DNA of 64,000 bases from Dendrophyllia cribrosa. Its lineage: Eukaryota; Cnidaria; Anthozoa; Scleractinia; Dendrophylliidae. Positions 22,020 through 31,672 of the stretch are shown one piece after another. The stretch is taken from positions 25,148,792 to 25,212,791 of the forward strand of contig JAJLRJ010000011.1 in the NCBI GenBank assembly GCA_024195265.1, given 5' to 3'. Within the stretch, counting starts at the first letter, position 1; each line of letters begins with the position of its first letter. The notes beneath the pieces were generated by a model. It saw only the letters and a program-made list of their open reading frames with translations. It did no database searches and was not told the origin of the DNA. Both the position numbers and the translations under genes were made by a program.

Positions 22020-23337
22020 TCAATTACTACATATCATGGGTTCCACTAGGTTGGAATTCACAAATGTGCTCCAATGTCCTTGATATTCTTTCTGAGCCTC
22101 CCAGTGAGAGAAAAAAATTTCCCTTACTCTCCTCTTAAGAAATATGGTTACTTTGTTTTCCTGGGGTTCTGCATTTTATTTACCAGTTCATAAATAACTC
22201 AACACAATAGACCATTTTACAGTTGTGTGTTTGGTGACCTGGCCTTTGAATGGAAGCAAGGCTGGAGGTGACCTTGTTTTGATACAGACCTTAGTGCTTT
22301 TCATATGTTAATAATGTTTTTCTCATGCTAACTAGCTGAATTTACATATGAAAAGCACTAAATTATGTATCACAACAAGGTCACCTCCAGCCTCACTTCC
22401 ATTCAAAGGCCAGGTCACCAAGCACACAACTGTAAAATGGTATATTTTAAGTTCCCCTATCTATCTGACTCTTTCTCTCTCTCTCTGATCTATAATACTA
22501 ACCTCTCCTTCAAAAGCCCTATGAATTTCTTCCCATACACTTAACGTGATTTCTTCAAGGTCCCTTATTGTTTTTGTTTTCGTACTGTCTGCAACAGTAT
22601 TAATTGCCAAAGGCCATTTACAGTTTAATTTGATGTTTTAATTTGAGGTTTGTATATATGGTGCTAGTCAAATGTTAAGGATTCAAGCAAGCCATTTCAT
22701 GACAGCTATTTAAAAAGTGAAAATAATTATTTGATTGCTGTTATGGAAAGGATACATTTGTTTGGAATCTTTGAGCACTCGTTTTTTCAGCTGTTGGAGA
22801 AAACCGATGACACAGCTCTTGACAGTCTACTTTTGGCACTCCAGTCATCCCGAATTCCCAAAACGTCGATCAATTCTTCTTACACCACTGAGCTATTATC
22901 TTAATCGACGCACACATCCTCCAGTATACGTAACGTGAAGATTTGCAGTTGTCTCACCTGAAATCGTAAATAATCTTGTAAGCTTATAAGTCAAAGTGTT
23001 CAATATTGATGACTCCAGCAAATGTTGTTGCTTGTTCATTCACAAATTCTTACCTTCTACTGTCTTCCTGAATTTAAATTGTGGTAAACCCTGCTGTTTA
23101 GAATTTGGTGTCAAATCATGCTTCTCGAAGCGCAGCGACCTCCTCGACTTGCATTTGGGTGTTTTTCGAGCTTCATCCCCTTCATCTGTAGAAATACAAG
23201 ACCCGATCGTCAATTCTTTTTCTTCATAATTTACCCAACAATCAACTCGATTACAAATAAACGTGAAAACATCCCTACTTACCCTCTAAATTAAGTTCGT
23301 GGAATGATAAGTTCAAATCGTCTGTGTCGTCCGCCAT
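22020..23337 (-). CDS. Four-exon gene, 116-residue unrecognised acidic/helical protein
   Basis: Exons (minus): 23283-23337, 23054-23185, 22503-22588, 22020-22097. All introns are GT-AG, and phases agree (1, 1, 0). The start ATG lies in TCCAAGATGGCGGACGAC, overlapping a YY1-type motif. The protein begins MADDTDDLNLSFHELNLE, has a basic middle (RKTPKCKSRRSLRFEKHDL), then QQGLPQFKF (loosely PCNA-box-like but lacking the second aromatic). It ends in a predicted helix, IRDLEEITLSVWEEIHRAFE, with tail HWSTFVNSN...ICSN-stop. An AATAAA lies ~110 bases after the stop. I recognise no family; nuclear location is a guess from the basic patch. The intron before exon 4 holds a MITE (22208-22443). An alternative exon start GGTGAGACAACTG (near 22964) also fits the phase after exon 2 but hits a stop. 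Confidence 0.6.
22208..22443. mobile_element. MITE with ~75-bp inverted repeats, intronic
   Basis: TAGACCATTTTACAGTTGTG...GGTGACCTTGTTTTGATAC pairs with GTATCACAACAAGGTCACC...CACAACTGTAAAATGGTATA. The loop is ~70 bases. Lies in the last intron of the minus-strand gene. No coding capacity. Confidence 0.85.
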
Positions 23338-23525
23338 CTTGGATTTCCCGGTGGATTTTAAAATTTTCGAAAAAAGCCCTAAAATACTCAAATCACAAGT
23401 CGAGGCTTGAAGGGTGACCGTAAAAATAATCAATAACGATTAAGAAATCCAAAAAGTACAAAAAACTATAAAATATTGATGCTTGCAAGATATTTCGAGA
23501 TCGTTCAAGAAAATTTTGGTTTTCT

Positions 23526-23612
23526 GCCAGTCGCTTCGCCTTTTATTTCCTTCCTTCCTTTGTTGCACCGCGATCTTAGAAAATAAAGAGAAGCGACTGA
23601 GTACGAGTCTGC
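23526..23612. mobile_element. Small foldback element with CAGTCGCTTC ends (copy 2)
   Basis: CCAGTCGCTTCGCCTTTTAT at the left pairs with AGAGAAGCGACTGAGTACGA at the right; a GAAGGAAGG-type tract lies between. The next ~60 bases on minus read like a LINE fragment (YKALVLPTIKYCS), mirroring the arrangement at 18.58 kb. Confidence 0.6.
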
Positions 23613-23674
23613 AGAAGAGCAGTATTTAATTGTAGGCAGGACAAGAGCTTTGTATGTCTTCAATCGTTAACTAT

Positions 23675-23818
23675 ACCTCGATATAACGAACATTTTGGTT
23701 GTTTTTCCGCAAATTCGTTATAACGAGGTTTTCGATATAACGAACCCTCGATATAACGAACCAATTTCCCAATCCCTTGGCACTTCGTTAAATCGAGGTT
23801 CCACTGTATTTGCAAAAC
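23675..23818. mobile_element. Pogo/mariner-like MITE relic
   Basis: CCTCGATATAACGAA occurs repeatedly in direct and inverted form. The right end is AAATCGAGGTTCCACTGTA, the reverse complement of the left end type seen at 17785. No coding capacity. Confidence 0.7.
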
Positions 23819-24058
23819 TTTTCTGGAAAAATATAAAAATAACGTTAGTAGAAAAATCCCTCCGTCAAAAACCTTGTGTATGCAGCGCACGTTTGCTGAT
23901 GTGCTATCCTGCGACAAATCAAAAAGCTATATACTGTAATAATAAACATTTTCGCAATTATTATAAAAACGCCTTTTTGAACTAGTTTGTCCGCGCCTTA
24001 TACTGGAATAATATTATATTCTTCACTTTTGTTTCCATGCGATAAGTAGATCTCGCCT

Positions 24059-24362
24059 TGGCCAATGAACTTGAAAAGCAGACAAAATTAAGCCAGTTTT
24101 TTTTTTCATACGGCAGGAGCTGGTAGTAAAGAAAAAACATCCATCAACCGATGAGTGCATGTTAGGCCCTAATAAATTGCTTGTGCTATCGTCACCAGTA
24201 AATACTGGGCTTAAAGGCCTTCGAGCAGATATTTTCTCCATCGAACAAATTGTTTTGTTGGCAAAGAGCAAATGCATTATGTGTATTACATTTATTATGA
24301 GCGAGGTCTAAAAAGAACGTACTGCTGATTACTGCACTTATTCTTTTTTCACTGCCGTTAAA
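24059..24362. repeat. ~300-bp direct repeat, left copy (right copy 28622-28926)
   Basis: Nearly identical over ~300 bases to 28622-28926 (shared CCAATGAACTTGAAAA, AGGAGCTGGTAGTAAAG, GGCCTTCGAGCAGATATTTT, AGAACGTACTGCTGATTACT). The two copies bracket the truncated GPCR duplicate. Confidence 0.9.
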
Positions 24363-25176
24363 ATTATGCCGCTTTTCAGAGCTCTCTGTCTTAACTTACA
24401 AAGGGTTCCTATGAATAATATATCTAGGTAGTTTTTTAGTTAAAAAACACTTATGTATTTCCATCAGACGGAAAAATTATCAAATTTTGTGTGATTTTGT
24501 GCGGTCATTTTGATTAATTTGATATGTTTCAGTATTATAGATAAACTCAGTTTTAACTTGGCATCGTGGAGAAACTGTTATAAGCTAATAAGTTAAAGGA
24601 AACTTATCCAAGATATGATATTTATTTCGATAGCACATTCAATGAATATGGTAAATTAAGCGAAATTGATGGTGGACGTAACAGGCGAATTTTGACCATT
24701 AATTTGCATTTACATGTAAACCTTTCAAGGTATTAGCAATTGGTGTCTACAAAAAGAAAGTCGAAGTGCTAATGCTTCATGTTAGAGTAGGCTTGAGGTT
24801 TGTAGCTAACCAAAAGTTGATATTTCAATACTGTGGTTAGTCTTATAATTCCGATTTTAGTGGTAGACCATGTCGGTTTGCATAATCAATGCTTATATCA
24901 AATCTTCATTCTTATAACTGCGAGTTTATATCATCACCTATTCATCTAAAATAGCCAAATCTAAACAAAACATAGGGACCGCGGAGCAAGGTGAAAAGTG
25001 AGAGGGCTGACAATTGAAAATATTTTTTTTCATATTGAAATAGCGCAAAAAGTGGGGGCGGGGCGCAAAAAAGTGGTGGGGCCGCGGCCCTACCAGCCCC
25101 TCTCCCTCCGCGGCCCCTGATTAACAACAACAGTCATTTACACAATTCTTCCCTAAAGTAATAAGTTCTAAAATGA
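24363..25176. other. No gene recognised
   Basis: AT-rich spacer. The short proline/alanine-rich minus frame at 24942 comes from a GGGGCGGGGC tract. Confidence 0.4.
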
Positions 25177-25496
25177 TATGTTGACCGTGTGTTGCACTGT
25201 TTTTTTTTCCTTATCTCTTCTTGAGGGTTGAGCGTGTGTTTCTTTGAGAAACATTTTCTTAAACGCTTAGGCTAGCCTTCTTGTGGAGTAAGCTTTATTA
25301 ATTAACTGCTTTCATCCAACTATATTTCTACCTGTTTGACTTTGCTGTAATTCTGTAACCTCTTATATCCTTATTCCTTATAAAGTCATTGAGCAGGGCT
25401 GTTTTATGTAAATAATTCTCGGCCACCTCCTAAAGTTTTAAACAAATGAGAAACCACATGATACATTTTACGTGTTATCATTTTAGGTGATTATGT

Positions 25497-25740
25497 CTTG
25501 TTCCTGGATCTTTGGAGTATTTATTCATATCCCATGGCTCCTAGTTACAAAGTATTCGAAGGAATTGGGACACTGCAGTGAAATGTGGCCAGAAAAAATG
25601 GATGGGGAAGGCTGAAAGTTTAGTTTGGTTTCTGTTGATGGCACTTTTTCCAGTCTCTTTGATGGCTGCTCTATACATCCGAGTAGTCTACACTTTATGG
25701 TTCAACCATGGAGAGCCTAGTCAACAATAGGTTTGAAATA
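25497..25740 (+). pseudogene. GPCR pseudo-exon 3 (TM4-TM5)
   Basis: Preceded by TTTTAG and beginning CSWIFGVFIHIPWLLV. A single-base insertion in the GAAAAAATGG run (244 versus 243 bp in the intact gene) shifts the frame, and the last codon before GTTTGA is TAG where the intact gene has CAG. Splice sites are preserved. Confidence 0.85.
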
Positions 25741-25929
25741 AGCCCTTTAAACGGCTTAAAACCTACATATCTCTTCATCATTGTACTTTTTGTTATAATA
25801 TGGACGCTATGTTTTTCCTGATTTAATGGCAAATGCCGTGTTAGTAATCTTCTTAATCATTTTTGCTATGGACTAATTAAAAGTGCCCAACAGTAGACTC
25901 TCGAGTTGCGAGCCTTGTCGATTATTATT

Positions 25930-26105
25930 TGAAATTATTTGGGAGGATATAATTACGGACTGGTCATTATTTAGCGGGGTAGGGTTATTTCGTTTCGGGG
26001 GACGGTCACAAAATTTTACGCACGATTTTTGGGAGGGCCACAATTTTTTAGATTGGATTTTGGGAAGCTCGCGATTTTTTTTTACCATAACTTTTCGTCA
26101 AGAGT
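25930..26105. repeat. Insertion present only in the GPCR pseudogene copy
   Basis: After the shared CGAGCCTTGTCGATT.TTATT, this copy has ~175 bases (TTTGGGAGG..., GGGGGACGGTCACAAAATTT) that are absent from the intact gene, where a different element sits (50985-51400). Homology resumes at AGTGACTTGAATG. Confidence 0.6.
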
Positions 26106-27426
26106 GACTTGAATGCTTTGCGAAAGTAGACACTTTTGGCAGATTTTCATAATTTTGTTTAATATTACAAATGCGCTTTGAATGGCACGGACAACGAATC
26201 ATTTAACAGTGATGATGGCTGCACTAGACAGCAGTTCATAATGGCCAGAAAGTTCCACTTTTCAAAGCAAGTTTTAGAAGAAAAAACCAGACAGCTTCGT
26301 CAATCCTGTATTGGCAAATGTCTAAATAAAGCACAAAGTTTAACTGAAGTTTATCTGGCTTCAAAACGCCAGACGCACTAATCTTTACTTTGTGGTGGGT
26401 TTTAAACGTTATTAACGTTTCTGTGGTGGGAGTTTAAACTCCATAAGCGACATGATGAAGACCATGGTAGCAGATAGGTATCCTTGAAGAAGGTGAGAAA
26501 AAGTTCACAAATCAACGTGCAAGAAAATCGATTTGAAGTGAAGTCACAGGCCACAGAAGCGTAAAGTCCCTTGACGACTTCGACGAAGCCGACGGGCAAG
26601 AGCAACAGCGACTCTTTCTGGTGACATCCACATTCAATTGCACATCGACTTTTGTTGATTTTTTCTTACATTTCCGAGTTTATAGTTTAAGTAATGCTGC
26701 ACATAAGAACTACCGTAAACTTCATTGTTCTGCCGCATTGGCTCTTTCCCACATAGAATATCTTTGGTTTCAAGAATAGAGGAGAGGATGATGGTTCATA
26801 ATTATATTTCAGTATAAAAATAAAGAAAATCCATTTGCGTCATATAAATTTTAGGAAATGTTCGTGCCTAACCAATCAGAATAGTAGAAGACAATAAATA
26901 AATAATTTTGCTTGTTTGATGAAGTTTCCCAAATACAATATATTTTAAAAATTGCATGTTGTGCGATTGGGTCTCAAATTACTTAAAACCTTAAAAAGAA
27001 TAGACAAAATGCACCTTGAACCTTAACTTTTTAGGGATTTTGAGTCTAGGCCAATGAGATCACTAGTTGTAACAATGAAAAAAAAAACAGTTGACATTCC
27101 ATCGTGCATTGCCGTTCAGTACTTTCCTTCTGATGGGAATCATTACTTAAAATCGTTTGCATTGTATGCCAACTCAGAATCAGTTGAATGGACATCTAAA
27201 ATGCGCGCTGTGTCGCGCTGAAGTTAGAGTAGCTTTTATTTTCTGTTTTTCGTTCGTAATGACTCTATTTTTCATGTATATTATTAACAAGTGATCACAT
27301 GATTTTTTCTCATGTAATTTGGTATAAATAAGTACTTAAATAATTTAGAAGGCTGTATTTACTCGTGCTTATTCATTCTAAATTGCACGAGAAGCATTAT
27401 CTGTAGTAATTATGTTTTTATTGCAG

Positions 27427-27771
27427 GGTGTGATGAAAGTTCGAAAGCGAGTCACCTTGACGGTTGTCATCGTCAGTGTAATCTTTACTGTGTGCTACCT
27501 GTCTACCACATCTAACTATCTCATGCGCAATTATCAACCTTCACGTTTATTTCTATCATGGAAAGCAAGTTCCAAGATGGTCTTGTTCAATTCTGCCATC
27601 AACCCGATTGTGTATGCTTTAGTGAACGAGCGATTCAGGGAGAAGTTGAAGAGAATGATGAGCTGCACTTGCATTGTGCATCCTGCCAGGGAACATCATG
27701 ATCATATGATGGACGTTGTTACTGACCCCACCCACCCGACCCAGGAAACAGTTGAAAGCTACAGGGAGTGA
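27427..27771 (+). pseudogene. GPCR pseudogene exon 4 (TM6-TM7 and tail), still open
   Basis: Follows an intact acceptor (TTATTGCAG). Reads GVMKVRKRVTLTVVIVSVIF, then the TM7 signature NSAINPIVYALVNERFREK, and a cytoplasmic tail ending ESYRE-stop. It lacks six residues (RPATN region) of the intact paralogue. An AATAAA occurs near 27960. Any transcript would start outside the receptor fold. Confidence 0.8.
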
Positions 27772-28621
27772 AGTACATGTATATGTTTTGGCCTTTATCA
27801 CATATTTGTCACACTTGACACTTGACACTTTTTAGAAAGAGGATTAACATTAGTATCAGTACAAATAGCAGTACTATAAAAATAATGTTGAAATAGCTAT
27901 ATATCGGCTATAATTTATTTCAATTACGTTGACAATTTTGATTCGTACAATTACAGAATTAATAAAGTGAAATCGTGTGTCTAACGATGTATCACTTTGA
28001 ATGTTAATCAAGACCTTAAAACACAAAATTAAAGCTTTGTGCTAGAATTTATCACACGACGAGGTCGACTGGTTACTTGTCAACAGTTAATTAAAGAGGG
28101 GTGGGGGAGTTGGGGAGTTCGGGGTGGGGGTGGTGGGTACGGGGTGATGGGGAGGGGGGATGGGGATTGGCGGCATGATGGTGTGACGCTTCCATGACGT
28201 TGTTTTGGTGGCGTTACTGTTTAAGTCATTCCTGAAAACCAGAAGTCAAATATGTACTGTGTTGACCGAGGGATAAGCGGTAACCTGGGAATAATAAATT
28301 AAAATATGCGTGCATAAATTGTTGAAGGAAAGTTCGCTGTGCTCGATAATTCGAGCGATAATTCGCGCGTCAACAAATTTTCGGGCAAACTTTTGTTCTG
28401 TTCTCCAAGCGTTTTCGAGGAAAGTTCAAACGCCATGAACAGTGAATACAAACACACAATGTTTCCCGTTATAACCTCAGTCACCCAGGTTTAAAGAAGG
28501 CGTTTAAACGGGTAACGAAACGGCTTAGTCAGCGTTAATAACGTCAAGTAATTTGAATGGCCTAAGTTTGGATTCAAAAAATATATTCGGAAAGCTGTTG
28601 GCATGAAATATGGAGCAAATC

Positions 28622-28926
28622 GACCAATGAACTTGAAAAACAGACAAAAATATTAAGCCAGCTTTTTTTATCATACGCTAGGAGCTGGTAGTAAAGGAAA
28701 AACATCCATGAGCCGATGAGTGCATGTTAGGCTCTAATAAATTGCTTGTGCTATCGTCACTAGTAAATACTGGGCTTAAAGGCCTTCGAGCAGATATTTT
28801 CTCCATCGAACGAATTGTTGTGTTGGCAAAGAGCATATGTATTATGTGTATTACATTTATTATGAGCGAGGTCTAAAAAGAACGTACTGCTGATTACTGC
28901 ACTTATTCTTTTTTCACTGCCGTTAG
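28622..28926. repeat. ~300-bp direct repeat, right copy
   Basis: See the left copy at 24059-24362. Differences are a handful of substitutions and short indels in T-runs. Confidence 0.9.
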
Positions 28927-28929
28927 GCC

Positions 28930-29065
28930 TACTGTGGGACCTTAAGTCGCAGTAACTTTAGGCGACTTAAGCGATTTAAGGCGACTTAAGGCGACTTAAG
29001 AAAAAAATATTTCAAAATATTGGCGACTTAAGGCGACTTAAGACGACTTAAGGCGATTTAAGTGG
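28930..29065. repeat. GGCGACTTAA decamer repeat
   Basis: About ten copies of GGCGACTTAA or close variants (GACGACTTAA, GGCGATTTAA) lie in two clusters around an AAATATTTCAAAATATT palindrome. Flanked by GTGGGACCTTAAGTC and AAGTGGCAGTCCCGC, which are partly complementary, so the block may be a small foldback element. Confidence 0.8.
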
Positions 29066-29532
29066 CAGTCCCGCTAAAAGCGGTCCACTCGATTTCGCGA
29101 CCAAAAATAGTTTCCGTTTATTTTTTGCTGGTGAAAAGGCTTTGGTACACATGTATGAAATACACAATTCTTTTTTTCAAATTCTTAATTTTCGCCCTGC
29201 TACAAGCAAAAAAACGAATTCAGGCCGTCTCGGCCTTTTCGACGGTGATCGGAAGACTAAAATTGATGGTTTTTGAGAGGCGCTCTACGCAGAAACAAAT
29301 GCAGTTGAAGACATTTTGTTTAGGTCATGTTTCTAAGCTAAACTAGAGTAGTTTGCAGACAAAGTGTAAAAAATTTCAATAAAATGTTAAGCAAGCTGAG
29401 GCAACTTAAAGACAACCCACTCTGAAGCCTATATTCAGACACTGAAAATGGGGCAAGAACGAAAAAATTTCTCAAACGTTGCGGCCTAAACTTGGTTTTA
29501 AAACCACGTCACAGTAAAGTTCTTACCTTATT

Positions 29533-29845
29533 TTATCGAGTTATAAGCTCAAACGTATGGGTATCCTCCGGGATCGCAAGCGAGAAGAGATTATAATCAG
29601 CCATTGACAGTGTGTTTACATAATTATCGGTCGTGCCAAAGGTCATTTGCATTACTCTTCGGCTCTTCCAAAATGTTTCTATTGAGGCTTGAATTCGATT
29701 GTAGTTCTCCAAGATAAATGTCGACAGCTTCTTTAATACTTCTGCGTCAGAATTAGATCGAGAACAGATGTAAAAGTTACAATAAGTTGAATAATCTTCA
29801 TGTATAAAATCGTGGATCAGTCTTCCTTACCGATAATCCGTTCAT
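29533..29845 (-). CDS. Unrecognised coding sequence, ~95 codons
   Basis: The minus frame is open from 29826 to a TAA at 29533-29535. It reads GRLIHDFIHEDYSTYCNFYI, CSRSNSDAEVLKKLSTFILE, NYNRIQASIETFWKSRR, MQMTFGTTDNYVNTLSMADY and FSLAIPEDTHTFELITR. The composition is convincingly protein-like, and no repeat is seen here. An upstream ATG (MNGLSVR, 29845) is one frame off, so either a frameshift or an unseen splice joins them. Six bases after the stop is a strong donor AAG|GTAAGAAC (29526), and a further minus frame after an acceptor (TTTCTGCGTAG, near 29290) reads SASQKPSILVFRSPSKRPRR in matching phase, suggesting a larger gene broken by the TAA. Family not recognised. Confidence 0.45.
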
Positions 29846-30383
29846 TACGCATGCGCTTATTCACGGGTTAAAAATAGTAGATTTGCATTGTACTCTCCTG
29901 TTTACAGTCGTGGTGGCTTGAGACTGCTCTACAAATGTTTACAACTTTAATGTACCATATTTTTAGATTAAAAGTGGACAAGGTATTCGATTTCAACTGA
30001 CAGCGTTGTCGGGGCTTCGAAAGCAAAAGGAAACAAAAACGCCCGTGGCCGAAGTCCGAAGTCCGAAGTCCCTCCTCGGCTTTCGTACATGGTAAACCAA
30101 CGCATTTTTATCAAAAAGTTGACATTTCGTATGCTAAGCAACAAACATTTTCAAAAGTAACCGTTACAGAGTTTGAAAAACTGTTTATATAGTTCAAAAT
30201 AGGGGTCTGGAAAGAAGATTAAGAAAAAAAAATATTAACGTCTCTTAACAGTCGTTCTTCTGTCATGAGAAAGGATGAAGGGCATAAAGATTAAATAGAA
30301 AATATAGTGTTGAAACATAAGTGCAATATGCTATCATTCATGAAGTCAAATCAATGCATGGATGATCTAGACTACATCATGTG
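29846..30383. other. No gene recognised
   Basis: Includes a triple GAAGTCC repeat at 30053-30071. Otherwise unremarkable. Confidence 0.4.
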
Positions 30384-30500
30384 GATGGGGGTGGGGGGAA
30401 TGGGGGTAGGGGGAATGGGGGTAGGGGGAATGGGGGTAGGGGGAATGGGGGTAGGGGGTGGGGTGGAGTTGGGGGTGGGTTTGGGTTGGGGGAAAAGGAA
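30384..30500. repeat. G-rich minisatellite (GGGGGAATGGGGGTA)
   Basis: Five copies of a 15-bp unit GGGGGAATGGGGGTA and degenerate G-rich sequence after it. Potential G-quadruplex. The glycine-rich frames here are shadows. Confidence 0.9.
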
Positions 30501-30676
30501 AGTAAAAATGTTATAGACTGGGCCTTGTCATCATTATTTTTTTTTTTTGCAAAAGAAGGGGAACCCTTGCCCCTCTGCTAACAACTTCGCGATAAGGCTT
30601 ATAGGTTTTTACCCTATAAAAAGCTTTGCCATTGGTTTTAGTAGTGTTCTGTACAGTATTGGGCTGTTGTTTGTAC

Positions 30677-30838
30677 TCCAACAATAGACAAAATTCATAT
30701 TCTCAGTATTGAACTGGAGGCTCATGTGGTACAATGTTTTCACATGCAAATATTTTTACAGATATCCCTCTGCATGAGCCTCCATTGCAAGCTAGTTCCC
30801 GTTTAATACCGAAAATACATTGTTGTCTATTCACACAA
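30677..30838. mobile_element. Short MITE
   Basis: CCAACAATAGACAAAATTCA...CTGGAGGCTCAT pairs with ATGAGCCTCCATTGCAAGC...ATTGTTGTCTATTCACAC. The interior is ~20 bases plus partial pairing. Confidence 0.65.
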
Positions 30839-31139
30839 ATAAAATTAATTGATTTTTTTTATTTTATGTTTGATATTGTCACTAGTAGTTCAAGTTTTCT
30901 TTGCTGGGCCAAATCTTTGACAAATCAATTTTGTCTCTGGTAGGCCACAGATTAAAATCAACGACTGGTTTTTGTTCCTTAGCATTCAATGCAATAACCT
31001 ATTTAATATTGATTGATATTCGGCTATATCTCTGAACAAAATATAGTCAGTTTACATTCATTCAATATCAATCAGCACTATAAGTTGCACAGCCCAGGCA
31101 TCAATTCATGAAAAAAAACAGTTGTTAGAAATACACTCG

Positions 31140-31250
31140 AGGGAGGGGGGGGGGGGGGGGGGGGGGGTACTTCCTAGTAATAAGAATGGGAATGTGTGGC
31201 TCGATGGGGTCGGCTTTTTTTGTGGGGGGGGGGGGGGGGAAAGGGAGGGG
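31140..31250. repeat. Two poly(G) tracts
   Basis: A ~25-base G run follows GAGGGAG at 31140, and a second G run lies at ~31223-31240. Simple sequence; the adjacent frames are shadows. Confidence 0.9.
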
Positions 31251-31389
31251 TAGTTTTGTTTTAGTGGAGATTTGGGGTTTTAAAAACAGCACATCAATAA
31301 GTTGGGATTGCAAAATTTACATTTTCACAAAAGTGACTAAGATGGGGTCTATAATTTGGTCACAGAATAGACTATAAAAGGGTCAGTGC

Positions 31390-31540
31390 TCTGAGAGGCC
31401 AGCGCCACATATCCAGCAAAAGTTGATTGCAGTACCCCCTCGGGGCCAGTCACTTAACAGAAAACTCTGAGAGGCCAGTGGACCCAGCAAAAGTTGATTG
31501 CAGTACCCCCCTCGGGGCCAGTCATTTAACAGAAAACCCA
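31390..31540. repeat. ~72-bp tandem duplication
   Basis: CTCTGAGAGGCCAG..., CAGCAAAAGTTGATTGCAGT, ACCCCCTCGGGGCCAGTCA and TTTAACAGAAAA occur twice back to back. Confidence 0.9.
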
Positions 31541-31672
31541 GAATGCTTTGGGTTTTTCTGAGTAAAAATATTAAAACTCTGAATGGCTATCTTCAGAAGA
31601 AATCACTTGCCCTTGAAACAAAAATTGAACTTTGGTCAAATCATTCACAAGTAAGTTAGTGTCAAATACTCT

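Larger units (their letters stand above)
25177..28095 (+). pseudogene. Truncated duplicate of the class A GPCR gene (exons 3 and 4 only)
   Basis: Homologous to the intact gene downstream, but in two blocks. 25177-~25268 resembles 38370-38460 (5' flank of exon 1: GTTGACCGTG, GAGCGTGTGTTTCTTTGAGA). From AGGCTAGC at ~25270 it matches 50148 onward (intron 2 and exon 3). Everything in between, including exons 1 and 2 and the LINE, is absent, so one deletion fused the 5' flank to intron 2. Exon 3 carries a +1 insertion and a stop, while exon 4 is still open. Homology ends near 28095/53130, past the shared poly(A) signal. With no start codon, TM1-TM3 or intact exon 3, it cannot encode a receptor. 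Confidence 0.85.

Noticed and set aside
25883..26107. 74-residue + and 71-residue - open frames
   Set aside because: They lie in a segment private to one GPCR copy, are complementary to each other and show no domain.
30307..30581. Glycine-rich proteins over the G-rich minisatellite
   Set aside because: They are translations of a (GGGGGAATGGGGGTA)n tract in two frames, with no splice or domain support. The same applies to 6602-6787.
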